Of a stretch of DNA of 64,000 nucleotides, positions 10,518 through 21,873 are shown one piece after another. Each line of letters begins with the position of its first letter. The first letter of the stretch is position 1. Source of the stretch: Manduca sexta (Eukaryota; Arthropoda; Insecta; Lepidoptera; Sphingidae); NCBI RefSeq assembly GCF_014839805.1, contig NC_051138.1, positions 12,956,983 to 13,020,982 on the forward strand, read 5' to 3'. The notes under the pieces are model-generated. The model was not told the DNA's origin, ran no database searches, and saw only the letters and a program-made list of their open reading frames with translations. The position numbers and the translations under genes are program-made.

Positions 10518-13500
10518 GTAAGTATGAGTTATTTAACTTATATAAAAGCTATGATGTAAATAATTTAAAAGAATTTAACATAAAATCGTATTTATTTTTG
10601 TCGCCCCGCCTGCGCTTTACGACGAGGTAAGCGTTCTTACGCTCTGAGAACGTAGTCGCTCCGTTCTTGGACTTAAAGTAATGTACAGCGATCTGGAATA
10701 TAGTAGTTTCCTGATAATGGAATAATTATAGGAAAAGGAAAATTATTTCCAGTGGTTGAAAATCGAAAGCAATTATCAGTTTTATATACTAAAGTATTTG
10801 ATAGACACAATGGTTGTAATTCAATTAGATACTGTTATGATAGAAATAATTAAAAATTCTAAAGTCTTGTAGTTTTTATTAAGGTAGTATTTTCATGCTT
10901 ATATTAATGTTAATATTTGCCACACAATAATAATACTTATTTTTTATTTACTAAAACATATTATTATTATTATTATACACAAACGTATAATTTTCATTGT
11001 ACCACTACAAGATATAAAAAAAGAGGCCGAATAAATGTCGTCGGTCTCGATTTTGCCGAAATACTTGGATTTGAATCTGGGTCAAATTTTTCTTATACCT
11101 CTTGGTAAAAGCTGAGTATCCTGCGAGATTTGTTTTCGTGACCTTTGCTTTTCTTATCATACAGTATGAAGTATCTTATATGACTGGTTTTTAGAAATTT
11201 TCATGTTCTCCTATCTTATGGCAATATTTCAGCACAAATTATATATTTTCTTTCAATGTTGTTATAATAAATCTTAAAATTAATGTCATATTTTTATAGT
11301 ATATAGGTCCTAAATACATTAAATTTAAGAGAGTTGTTTTTTAAACATTTTAGTATGGTAGAATGTCATCATTCATTGTCCCTTATTACATGGCTATACA
11401 GAAAAATTTAGATATTTGTACCAAAATATTTGTTTTTATTTTAATTATTTATAGAGGTTTTTTTCTTATTATTCCTTAATATTGCGCATATTAGTTGATA
11501 ACGTACGTCATAAAAATGTATATACATATTGTGATAAAGTAAGCCTGTATTACAATAATGTTTAATGAAATTCATACCGTAACTCCGACATAACTAAGGC
11601 TGACTTGCACAACCAATCACTTAATGTGATTAACGCCAAATATGTTTTAATCACAGTGCTGTCTTCCTCAACTCTTAAAAACATGACAGTGACAACACGA
11701 AGTTTTAAATGTGTTTATCGTTAAATATGTTTAGCGAGTCGTTGTACCAGCCAGCCGAAGTGTAATTATTGCTGTAATAATTTCATTCTTTTTGCAGGTA
11801 TTTATTAATATTCTGGCCTGTTTCACGCGAACGATTATTTCAGCCTACGTTGTATTGTCATATCCTTTTAATTGGGTAAAACGATTTAAAAATACTCATA
11901 GCATATGCTTAAGTTTTTTTTATAATAAATAAATGAAACGTCATATGCATTGCTATGATTTTTAAATATATTCTTTATAATCAAATATATCATTCATAAT
12001 GTGTAAAATATTTTACTGAATTCGGTGTTAGCCAAATTAAACGAATACATTTACATTTTACAAACATAAGCGGCGATAGCCTAGTTGGGTGTGGAACGGA
12101 CTGCCAAGACGAATGTCCGCAGGTTCAAATCCCAAGGGCACACACCTCTGACTTTTCTAAAAAATCATGTGTGTATTCTTTGTGAATTTATCGTTCGCTT
12201 TAACGGTGAAGGAAAACATCGTGAGGAAACCTGCGCATCTGAGAAGTTCTCTATAGGAATTTCGAAGGTGTGTGAAGTCTACCAATCCGCACTAGGCCAG
12301 CGTGGTGGACTAAGACCTAAGCCCTCTCAGTAGTAGAGGAGGCCCGTGCTCAGCAGTGGGCAAGTATATAATACAGGGCTGATATTATTATTACAAACAT
12401 AGTAACAAAGTATTAACAGTACTGAAACCGACCAAAGACGAACCTTCTACAAAGTATTAGAAAATAAAAAAAACGATCAGTAGAAGAAATTGGCTAAATC
12501 ATTCATAAGTTATAACCAAGGGAAACAGAGATTCTTTTTTTTATACATAGGCATATAGTAGATCAGCTTTACGCTCTTCTTCCCCATATAAACTTAAACA
12601 GTTCCACGTGTGGTCATCCATACTACGTGAATTTATCTGCAGTAGCACGGTGCGTTTTCATCGATTTCACTTACCACGCATGTGCATACTTTAAAGTGAA
12701 AAACCTTCATGATCCCCGAGCGCTATAACTTCTCTTTTAAAAGAGGCTTTAAAAGAGTGCTCAATTCCCGGTAGGCAACGGCTTGGCTGTGTCTCTGGCG
12801 TTGCAATGCCCAGGCGGCGGATGCTGCTACCCTCAGGCGGACCACTTTACTCGTTTAGCTACAAGGGCAATAAAAAAAAGCCCCACTCCTCCGTCGGCCT
12901 AATTTTCGTAAACAAGGGTACAGAGTTTTTGTATTGGGACATAAGTTAGTACAATAATATAAGAGGCGATGCAAATGACGTTTTTAATCACTAAATAACA
13001 TGCATGCAAAGTAAATACTATAAAAAGTTATGTAGCATTGTATTGAAAACATAAAGTTTTTATGTTTCGCTTTTCATTAGTAAATTTAGATTGCAATGTT
13101 TTTAATCTCCTGCTGTTTGTTTTTTAAAGTTTTGTTGTGTTCTTTCGTGGTCTAAATCCGGACCACGAAAGAACACAACAAAATGTGTGTGGCAACCGTC
13201 AATAATCCTCAATAGCATTTATAATATTAGTGAGAAGTAAGATAATAAACTGTTGATATATATTTCCAGTTGATAGTTTATCACGGCGGTGTTCTACTTT
13301 TACATATAATTGCAATGGCAGTCCTTGCAGCGATCATCACCCTAATAACAAGACGAGTGAGAAAAATGAAATTGTTGATGGTGAAGGAACTTCTCACTAT
13401 CCAAGGTACGGTATGATCATCATCATATTTTTAAACATATGAATGACGAAACGATTGAGCCGCGTGCTTGATGGTGACGACTGCCCATTAGCGATGGCAA

Positions 13501-14149
13501 CACCACAGTATTTTGAATTTTAAAGTACTGCGTGGTTTGCATTGCGCTCGCCATTTGTGACATAAGATTAAATGACTCCATGTCTAGCAATATGCATAAA
13601 TGTCAACTAACGCTATCAGTGCAATAGGGACTTACATTGTAGGATTTTATGTATAGCTCTTGCAATAAAAAAAATCAGTACGCATTTGACTAGCGGCCGA
13701 AATAAATAAACGGTATTGATCGTTATCTCTTTATGGATCGCTGATATGGACGAAAATAAAGCTTGATCAGAACACTGACGTCACGAATATTGTTTTCGAA
13801 TGGTTTCTTTTGGTCATCGGTATGAAATATCTATCGGGATTTTTCATTAATTTTAGCAGTAAAAGCACTTTAATTTTTTCAACTTGAGTTATTGTTAGAA
13901 TTCATATAACAAACAACAAACAATTACAATCAAAATAAAACCATTATTTAGACTTAACTATTATGATTTGTTTCAGATGATGTCTATCGAGAGAAAGTAC
14001 AAGACGCCATGAAGTTTCTAGAAACAAGATCCTTTAAATTCACAGTACTCCGCGCTTTCAATCTCGATGTAGGATTTGTGTTACAGTTTTTCACATTTAT
14101 TATAACATATTTAATAGCCCTCGTTCAATTCTCCCACGCATTTTATTAA
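9864..14149 (+). CDS. Gustatory receptor, copy 2 (four coding exons)
   Basis: Tandem paralogue of the receptor at 4008-8261, with the same expected role as a taste-neuron channel. Coding exons: 9864-10517, 11798-11875, 13270-13405 and 13977-14149. Exons 2, 3 and 4 are exactly as long as in copy 1 (78, 136 and 173 bases), with the same phases. Joined length is 346 residues. The signature TYLIALVQF lies just before the stop TAA, and AATAAA follows at 14162. The ATG at 9864 (MISIRKIF) is chosen as the first in the long frame; the frame opens further to a GTG at 9843. As in copy 1, an ATG at 9791 opens a different frame (MMAPRLKSFLPRKLDLEG...) that stops at 9896-9898. The copies are nearly identical in some blocks and strongly diverged around membrane segments 3-4. 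Introns 1 and 2 carry a MITE, a SINE and a perfect hairpin that copy 1 lacks. Confidence 0.9.
11601..11753. mobile_element. Candidate MITE in receptor copy 2, intron 1
   Basis: Present in copy 2 only. Ends are loosely inverted: GGCTGACTTGCACAAC at the left, and GTCGTTGTACCAGCC at the right, whose reverse complement is GGCTGGTACAACGAC. Support is moderate. Confidence 0.5.
11798..11875 (+). CDS. Gustatory receptor copy 2, exon 2
   Basis: A 78-base exon between CTTTTTGCAG and GTAAAA, reading VFINILACFTRTIISAY then VVLSYPFNW. Confidence 0.88.
12070..12393 (+). mobile_element. tRNA-derived SINE (family A), intact with target duplication
   Basis: Best-preserved family copy. A box TAGCCTAGTTGG at 12077-12088, B box GGTTCAAATCC at 12122-12132, tail ATATTATTATTA. 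The 11-bp direct repeat TTACAAACATA flanks it (12058-12068 and 12391-12401, overlapping the tail). Copy 1 of the gene has the empty site (TTTACAACCTTAG). Confidence 0.92.
13130..13183. repeat. Perfect hairpin, 23-bp arms
   Basis: Left arm 13130-13152 (TTTTGTTGTGTTCTTTCG then TGGTC), loop 13153-13160 and right arm 13161-13183 are exact reverse complements. It lies in intron 2 of receptor copy 2. Copy 1 has only the loop-side motif AAATCCGGACCA near 6930. Confidence 0.9.
13270..13405 (+). CDS. Gustatory receptor copy 2, exon 3
   Basis: 136 bases between TATTTCCAG and GTACGG. It encodes a membrane segment and TLITRRVRKMKLLMVKELL, and ends in phase 1. Confidence 0.88.
13977..14149 (+). CDS. Gustatory receptor copy 2, exon 4
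   Basis: 173 bases after TTTGTTTCAG. It encodes DDVYREKVQDAMKFLETR through TYLIALVQF and HAFY, stop TAA at 14147-14149. Confidence 0.92.
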
Positions 14150-14169
14150 TTGTTTGTGTGAAATAAACA

Positions 14170-16360
14170 TTAAAGAATAAGAAGTGCTACATTTCTTTTA
14201 TTGAGTACATCTCTGATAGTGGATTGGTCGGTTATTTTTTTCCCATTACGAGACTTATGTGTGACCTTTCGAGATGACGAACAGTGTTTTTATATTTTAA
14301 GTTGTAGGGGACGCATGTAAATAGTTTGCAGCATTGTTGTTTATAGTTAATCGATTCGCTTAACATCCAAGCAATTTGCTAGTGCCTTTATAAAGTTGTG
14401 TACAAAAATAAAAATAAATCATTATATTTACGCGAAAGTCAATCATTGAAATAAAACTTTTATTATTACTTATTTTCCGAATTATATAGCGGTTTTTATG
14501 TTATTATTTTCTTCCGATGTTTTCTAAGCAGCTTTCGTGGTCACGGGGAGGACTGATGTATTGATCGTCCGAAAAGTCAAAGTTATATCTGCTACATTTT
14601 ACAATCATACACTTTTATACGTTTTTAGCTGTTGATGGTTCAAGACACTGTAAGCTCATTCTTCGTAGATCGGAATATTATTAAGTTTGGTAGCTAATGT
14701 GACTGTTAAAAGTAAGTGATCCGTTGTTTGAAAGACCACGAAAATGAAAGCAGCTAAAGAAGTCTTTATGTGTTCTTTAAAGTCAGATATCAAAAAAATA
14801 TAACTTCAAACGCCGAATTATAATTTTAAACAGTTTACAAAATTCAGTTTTGTAAAATATCTAATTTATCGTCACGACCCCGATGAGAATTCGCAACTGA
14901 CCATTTTTACTTTAAATTAACCGTTATTGCATAAAATTATCAATAACAAAAAAGTTTACTTTCAAACAGACTGGTTAGCAGACACAAAAGTAGATAAATG
15001 TAATTTCCATTTTTATGCTATTTAAAACGTAATAGAACATGATGCATTCGGGTCACCTGACCACGAGTACTGTCCCATGTAATTTCCTGCCCGCAGAAAA
15101 TAGCGTTCAAATATTTGACAGGCAAGACAATCGCGATTGTACTAGCCTGTAGACATGCGACCGATCTCGTTTTTTGCCGACAAAATGGGAGCAATACTCA
15201 TCAGATAACGTCACAAAAAGCTGATGACGGGGCCGGCAACAAAGGCGCCACCGTCGCGCCTCGATTACGCCCTATGACAAAGCATTTTGTTCCGAACAAC
15301 ACACCATATTGATCCAAGCAACTCGTCTATTTTGTTTAGACTTTATTAGATATTTTTTGTCGGGCAGATAGTTTGATAGCTGTAAACGACCAACGTAAGC
15401 TCGCTTGGAGAATAGAAGAAATATCTTCATTATGGGGTCAAGTTATGCTGGATTTTGGTAGGCGTAAGTATACCCGTGGCGCGATGTATGGCGAAGTGCG
15501 CTCGCGCCGATCTCAATTGTTGGTTTTTATAAGTACCATTGGGATTGAACAATGTACATGCGATGTTCTGTTGATCTTAAACTTTTTCGATGAAAGTGAT
15601 AAGTGATTGAATTTTAACTCATTGACTTTGCTGACGACTACTACGATACGGTTTAATACAATTTTATAACACCAAGCAAGACCTAGATCTTACAATCATT
15701 AAGTTCAAATGCTATTTATGAACGAGCAAATCTCTGTAACTGCTACCGTTCTAGAACACTAACTAATAGGTCTACTATCACTCACTACAACAGAATAATC
15801 TGCCAACTAAAAGCAAGCTGCGTGCAGAAGAAGCATGCGAGATATATTTTTGGAGAAACCACGCCTGTACCTAGTTAATCAGATAATTAAATAGACTTAC
15901 CTTCGTCCACTGAATCAATCGGTACTATTTATCATTTGATGTGTTGTGAAAGCTATGTGAATTAATTATAATTTAAAAATTCGAACCATAATTTAGCTAT
16001 ACAGAGCGGTCAATAGTGGCAAATGATTTCTATTTACATGCCTTCCGGGTGTCAGTTTGGTGCTATTTTGGTAGCGGATACCGGCTCTGCTGATATTTTG
16101 TGAAAATGTTGAAATAATCTGAGATCTTTTTATACAAAAAACTTGTATTTTTGGACTTAAGGCTGGCAATGATTTATTTCTGGCAAACAATATTGTACAA
16201 ACTTACATATTAGTCTATAGCGCTGATAGACATTAATAAAAAACTTGTAATTCGGCGGTATATTATGATTTACGACTAAGATGTTATGATAACTTCCATG
16301 CGTTTCTATTGGATGTTTTGCTTGATGCTGCTACTACATACTGTACCAAAATGGCCTACG
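14170..16360. other. Intergenic, no gene recognised
   Basis: Frames of 65-77 codons near 15115-15606 show no domain or splice context I recognise. The segment 15040-15310 is less AT-rich than its surroundings. Around 14430-14770 the sequence resembles the foldback element at 24486-24858 (GAAATAAAACTTTTATTA, GCGGTTTTTATGTTATTA, CAAGACACTGTAAGCTCATT), so it is a decayed copy. Confidence 0.5.
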
Positions 16361-16364
16361 TAAA

Positions 16365-16470
16365 TGTGTCATGATTCGGGATCGGTCTGTGTATGATTAC
16401 AAACAAACCGGCATAAATGAGTCGACTGGCGAGAGGCATCTCACGTCAATCGACATTAACTAACCCGACT
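16365..16470 (+). repeat. Dispersed repeat D (GTCGACTG...GAG core), fragment
   Basis: Shares CCGGCATAAATGAGTCGACT, GGCGAGAGG and a second CGACATT with copies near 24.4, 37.1, 45.5, 55.8, 59.2 and 60.5 kb. It is non-coding and unclassified. Confidence 0.6.
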
Positions 16471-16923
16471 CCCTTTGTCATTAAATGTAATTGGATGCGT
16501 TTATCATGCCAGTGTATAAAACTAATACTAATATAAATAATAGAATAAGCTTCATACTTTCATAGTGGATTGATTGTCGCGCCGGACAATACTTGTCACC
16601 ATTCCACATGACGATATTTCATGCATCCACCAGCGGCTTGGGTTTTGGGCCTCGCCATTGGAAGGAGATTAATTTTTTTATTATTTTTAAATGCATTGAT
16701 ATTTTTAATATATAAATAAAAATATAAAAAAAATAACTTTCAAGATGAAGACAGAATAATAAATTATTTTAATGTCAAACATTCGCGTAAACATAAGAAA
16801 TCATTACAGAATAATAATACTGGCAGTCACTTTAAGATAAGTGATGTCCTCGTCTTGTCATTCTCCGCATAAAAACTTATTATAGCAGATCTTTTTACTA
16901 GTTTATTGTCCTTTATTATGAAC

Positions 16924-17112
16924 TAGCCTTTCCTAAAAGCTTCCCCCACGTGAGAGGGTCCCGGAATAAAAGTCCCGCTTATATTTTCCCGGGATAAAAA
17001 GTTATACACATGATCATACACAAACTAAAATCATGAAATCCATTTAGTAGTTTTTGCGTTTATCGCGTTCAGATAGACAGACAGACCCGGCGGGAAACAT
17101 TGTTTTATAAGC
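16924..17112 (-). repeat. Helitron- or LINE-tail-like repeat
   Basis: Reads CTAGCCTTTCCTAAAAGC, then TCCCGGAATAAAAGTCCCGC and CAGATAGACAGACAGAC. This resembles the CTAGCTTTTGCCCG-type interspersed repeat of moths, reversed. The class is uncertain. Confidence 0.5.
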
Positions 17113-17115
17113 TAG

Positions 17116-18870
17116 GAAGCGAAATTGTCCCACATATACTACTATTAATATAACTTAGTTGTGAGTTATAACATTTATTTGCTACCAAGGTCGTTCGATT
17201 AATTGGCACCGGTGGATACATTTGTATAATTTAAAAGGAAAGTACGCGACGGGCTTACATAATTTGTGTTTATTATTATGTTCCAAGGTTTTAGACGTTT
17301 CTAGAATAAATAAAGGCAGTTAATGAATTCCTTAAGTGAAACTAACTAAACTTCTCTCGACTTTGCCTGTTCATTATACCGTTTTTCGGGTAATTTTTTT
17401 TTCTAAATAAAATGTTTTTAAAAAGCTTCGAATATTTTTCCTTTATCGCTAATTCAATCAATGACAAACAAAATAGGCATTATCTGAACTCCGTCAATAA
17501 ATAGGAGAATAAAATATTATGATTATTCAGTTTTAATAAGACTATATTTGTTGTGAAATCTAATTATAATATTAGCTAAATAAGTTATACTCTTGCACAC
17601 GGATCTTCTCAACTACAGAAATTTAATTTGAATATGTGTCTATATTTAAATAAACGGTAAATTTAATTGTTTTTCACATTAAAAATCATTAAAAACCCTT
17701 ATAAATAAACACCAGTGCCGCACTCTAGAATGAAATGTTAGAATTGCTTTTATCTTGCCCCGGGTGCATGTTGCGCCCGCGCTACCACGAATGCTTCCAC
17801 GGCAGCCACAATTAAGTCGCAATACATCCAACTGAAGTTGTTTTATGCAAATGAGTCGCGCACTCGCGTGTTCACCGCCTACTCGAACCGATCTATATAT
17901 AAAACGGTAATAAAAATATTGTCCGTGAATTGTGATTAGGGACTGACGCTGTTTCACTCGAGGGGGCATGGATGTATTGACAATGTTATTCGCAACTGCA
18001 TTTATTCAATTTAAAATTATAGATCTAAGAGTGTATATATATATGTAGTTGCATAATAGATTTCATGTTTCGTGGGAAGAATATGCGCGATTTTTTGTCG
18101 CAGAGCTTTTTGAGGTTTATAAAGTGTGTGATATTTTTTTTGCTCACTGTATACAGCTCGCTGTTTGATGTATATGATGATATGTAAAAAATCCAGTTTG
18201 TATATTTTAGGCACTATTTATTAAGTACCTAATAAGTCTATAACCATTGTACATAGCATAGAGATAGATTATTTTAATAATTAGACAGTCTTTATCAATG
18301 CAATATTGGAATAACGAATATACTTACCTGATTCAACAACTCAACATTATTTATTTTATTAATTAGTAATTGAGGTCAACTATGTATATTTTTGTGTGAA
18401 AGCAATAACTTTACAAGGTTAACTGAATATTATAGAAAGTTGATTGTGGAGAGTGTACGTGCAGCTACAGATGGTGCAGATACATTATATCCATTTTTAG
18501 TAATGGTAGTTACTAAAAATGGATATAATGTTTTTTATCTTGATAGATAACTTACGTTACATTAACTTATTTGTGTGAGATATAATTCGGAATCGATCTA
18601 TCTATTTTTATGAAATCAAATAACGAAAGGGTTTTTATGGTGGGTTCGTAATTTTAAAAATTAGGGTCTACATCTGCTGTTATTTATGAAGGGTAGGGTC
18701 TTTTGTCATCCCGCTCCGAACGACTTCCTCCACGACAGCATGAGATTTAGTAATACGTCGCGAAAATTTAACCTGCACTTATTGTATACAAGTTGGATAG
18801 ATAAAAAGTTCACTTTGGCTACAACTTACACTGTTTTACTTATACACATGTACAATAGACAAGTACATAC
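17116..18870. other. Intergenic, no gene recognised
   Basis: AT-rich. A frame of 96 codons on the minus strand (17969-17679) lacks recognisable features. The hairpin at 18482-18531 is listed separately. Confidence 0.5.
18482..18531. repeat. Perfect hairpin, 22-bp arms, 6-base loop
   Basis: Arms 18482-18503 (ACATTATATCCATTTTTAG then TAA) and 18510-18531 are exact reverse complements around TGGTAG. No flanking element is recognised. Confidence 0.9.
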
Positions 18871-18871
18871 A

Positions 18872-18975
18872 ACCCGATAATACACACTCATGCCTTTTAA
18901 CCCCGAAGGAATAGGCGGAGGCATAACTCCCACTTTCTGCCGTGTGTATCCCACCCCATGATTCAATATACAGTC
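18872..18975 (-). repeat. SINE family B, 3' fragment
   Basis: CACACTCATGCCTTTTAACC, CCGAAGGAATAGGCGGAGGC: the reversed 3' part of the second SINE family (better copies at 40306-40531 and 43838-44075). Confidence 0.65.
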
Positions 18976-18989
18976 TTGTCGGTTCGAGT

Positions 18990-20562
18990 CTTAGTTCAAT
19001 ATACAGAATATATCGTTTTCTATGTTTCTTGTATTTTAGATAGTTTTTTAAATATACTTTGTTTTGTTTCAAGGTAACATATTTTTATTTAGATAGTGGT
19101 GCATTACTTTTGTTCGCCTGCTCCAAAAATATAAAAGATAATATCTCCTAGCAAAATAATATAGCTCATGCGCGATACAAGACATACTGTAGGTATCTAG
19201 TTTAAAAGTGATATTCAGTTGTCTATTATATTAACCATATTTTATATACAAGATTTTTTCACCTGACAGAGAAAAATAGAGGACAATTGCTATTCTATAT
19301 TACTATTTTATTTTCACATGGTTAATATATATTTTAAAGTAATTCGTCAACAAGCTTATATGTTGTCGAAAATACACATCACAAAATAAAATACAAATAA
19401 GTTTAAATGAAAATTTTATTACCGAATACTTAATTAAAATATAAATAGTTTTTATAATTTAATAATTTCCTTACGCTATTATTATACAGATCATTTGGAC
19501 GGATGATAGAGCAAATCACAATATACATACATAATGTAAGTATACAGCTACTTATATACAATCATTACATAACTTATGTAATGATTATTATATACAAAAC
19601 CATAATGATTCCTTCTATGAGGCTATACCATGCAATATCGACTACAAGTACAGTACTCGACAGACAATATTTCAGTTAATACGGATAAGTTAGCGACAAA
19701 ACGTCACGTAACTGCGAAAAACAAAGCTCTACGCAGCCGAAGTTAAAATATCTCTTTCTAAACTCTATGAATTATTAACTGCCGTGTGTTGTATCAAACA
19801 AGAATCAACAATGTTACAATGGAAATAGCCATCACGGATATAGAAAATAGATAAGCAAATAACCGCCGCTTTCAATATACCACGAATCGTTTTCGATCCA
19901 TCGTGAAAATAGACTAATCAGAATAATTTTGACATGCTTACAAATCACTTATTTTGATCGATTTATTTTCGAGAATGGATCGATGGTTACGATCGGGATC
20001 GTTTATGAAAATCGGCCGGTGATGATCACTCTGTAGAAGTCACCTTTTTTTAAATGCTAATTGAAAATCTAGATAAAGACAAATATTGACCCCAGGATCG
20101 CCTTATCTCCCTTGTACTTTATCTTTCTCTAATTTGCAGCTTAACTCTAATGCACAGTCTATTTTTTCCATGATGGGCTAGCAGACGATCGGCAGCTCTG
20201 GACACTCTGGCCGATGGAAAAAAAATGTCCAAAATCTACATCATATTCAGCCAAGTTTGAACTTCTAGTCAAAAAAACAACACGGGTGATAAATGAAAAT
20301 GATTTCTACCAACAAAAACATAAAGTTCAATGTATGTATTGGTATTCCGATTGTATCCCTCTTCCACCTAACTATACCGCTCCAATGTGGTGACGGGGCA
20401 ACACAATTTTTCAAGTTTGTTGCAAAAAGCATTTGGCTTAGCAATAAATACCGGCCCACGACAACCCCTTTTAGAGAGTGAAATATCAACTATAGTATCT
20501 AAATACGAAACAAATACACCAAATTTTAAAATCAACCCAAATGTTATAAAAAATTAACCTTA
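18990..20562. other. Intergenic, no gene recognised
   Basis: No coding feature seen. The segment 19885-20010 is rich in GATCG/ATCGAT words, partly as an inverted pair. A 13-bp near-perfect palindrome AATCATTACATAA/TTATGTAATGATT is near 19558-19584. Confidence 0.5.
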
Positions 20563-20564
20563 TA

Positions 20565-21871
20565 CCTAGTCTTGCCATAAATATTGTAATAAAGAAAAAA
20601 GAAAATTGTTAACTGCAAATAACATTTATTACTTTTACAGTGTGTCAGTTTAATACATAAATATAAAACAATTAAAAATATAAAAAGCTTATTCGAAGTG
20701 GTCTCCATTGGCTGCAATACAGTCCTTTAAACGATGAGGCCAGTTATCAATAGAAGCACGCACTCTTTCCATGGGAAAATTCTTCACTGCCAATCGTATA
20801 GATTGTTTTAGGGACTCCAAATTATCATGGCGTTTAGAGCAAGCTGTACTCTCTAAAACTGACCACAAATCATAATCCAGCGGATTAAGATCGGGACTAG
20901 ACGACGGCCAGTCTTCAGCTCTGATGAAGTCCGAAACGTTCGATTCCAACCAAGACTGCGTGGACCGAGCTTTATGACCCGGCGCCGAGTCTTGCTGGAA
21001 GGACCATACTTGGTTATTGAACATGGTGATGTTAAGGGGCTTAACTACCTTCTCAAGAATGGTATCTTGATACACTTGTGCCGATGTTTTGATACCTTTT
21101 TCACAAAAATATGGCTCAGTCACTCCTTCATAGCTAACACCCCACCAAACCATCACTGAAGTCGGATAATGTCCACGTTGCACTCTGTCGACTAATTGGG
21201 AAGCTTCCTTAGAGCTTTGAGCATAAATACGGTCATTTTGTTTGTTAAAATGTTGCTCAATTGTAAAAATTTTCTCATCCGTAAACAAAATTTTTCTGTG
21301 ACCTCCCTTTGCGTACCGCTTCAGTAGTTGTTTCGATTTTACCACCCTATTCTTCTTTAAATTATCAGTTAAGAAATGGCCAGTGCGTCTCTTATAGGCT
21401 GCAAGTCCTAAGTCATCTTTTAAAATACGCGACATGGTTCTAGGTGCTATCTTCATTTCCCGAGATAAAATCTTTTGCTTTCGGACAGGATTTCTTCGAA
21501 TTCTTTCCCTTACTGCTTTGACCACCTTTTTCGTACGAACACTACGTGGACGGCCAGATCTTTTTCTGTCACAAACAGAGGAGGTCTCATTGTACCTATT
21601 AATAGCCCGGTACACAAACATTTTACTAATACCAAGTGTATGGAGAGTTTTAAAAATTGCATTTGGCTCCATACCTACTTTGTGTAATGCTATCACAGCG
21701 ATTCGGTTCTCTTTATCACCCCACACCATTTTAATATCGCAAAATATTTTACAATGTATTGGCGCCAAAATGAGAAAACACAATGAACAATCGTATAAAA
21801 ATGACAGATTCGAAATTCAAATGTAATATTTTTTTATAATTAAGTGTAACAGTATTTATGGCCAGACTAAG
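20565..21871 (-). mobile_element. Complete mariner (DD37D, maT-type), 1307 bp
   Basis: Bounded by TA dinucleotides (20563-20564 and 21872-21873), the expected Tc1/mariner target duplication. Terminal inverted repeats of about 28 bp: left CCTAGTCTTGCCATAAATA, right (reverse complement) CTTAGTCTGGCCATAAATA. It encloses one unbroken transposase gene on the minus strand. It sits between the receptor cluster and the 3' end of the PRDM gene. Complete ends and an intact frame suggest recent insertion. Confidence 0.93.
20689..21729 (-). CDS. Mariner transposase, DD37D (maT clade)
   Basis: Enzyme that binds the element's inverted ends, excises it and joins it to TA sites in nuclear DNA. 346 residues from the methionine at 21729 (MVWGDKENRI); the frame extends 18 codons further upstream but that part is unlike a transposase. 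Seen: N-terminal helix-turn-helix region with a GRPRSVRTKK linker (about 60-70); first catalytic Asp in FTDEKIF; second in QQDSAPGH; third in SPDLNPLDYDLW. Counting from the second Asp to the Asp of LDY leaves 37 residues between them, which defines DD37D and separates it from classical DD34D mariners. No stop or frameshift is visible, so activity is possible but not shown. Family length is about 340-350, so this is full-length. Confidence 0.93.
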   Translation of the reverse strand: MVWGDKENRIAVIALHKVGMEPNAIFKTLHTLGISKMFVYRAINRYNETSSVCDRKRSGRPRSVRTKKVVKAVRERIRRNPVRKQKILSREMKIAPRTMSRILKDDLGLAAYKRRTGHFLTDNLKKNRVVKSKQLLKRYAKGGHRKILFTDEKIFTIEQHFNKQNDRIYAQSSKEASQLVDRVQRGHYPTSVMVWWGVSYEGVTEPYFCEKGIKTSAQVYQDTILEKVVKPLNITMFNNQVWSFQQDSAPGHKARSTQSWLESNVSDFIRAEDWPSSSPDLNPLDYDLWSVLESTACSKRHDNLESLKQSIRLAVKNFPMERVRASIDNWPHRLKDCIAANGDHFE

Positions 21872-21873
21872 TA

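Noticed and set aside
12070..12135. Possible tRNA gene (A and B boxes)
   Set aside because: The same head occurs on about a dozen dispersed copies followed by a common body and AT-rich tail; it is the promoter of a SINE, not a cloverleaf tRNA.
15115..15606. Two short frames in the less AT-rich intergenic block
   Set aside because: No family match, no plausible splice partners; composition alone is not enough.
21434..21826. 130-codon open frame on the plus strand
   Set aside because: Antisense shadow of the mariner transposase.
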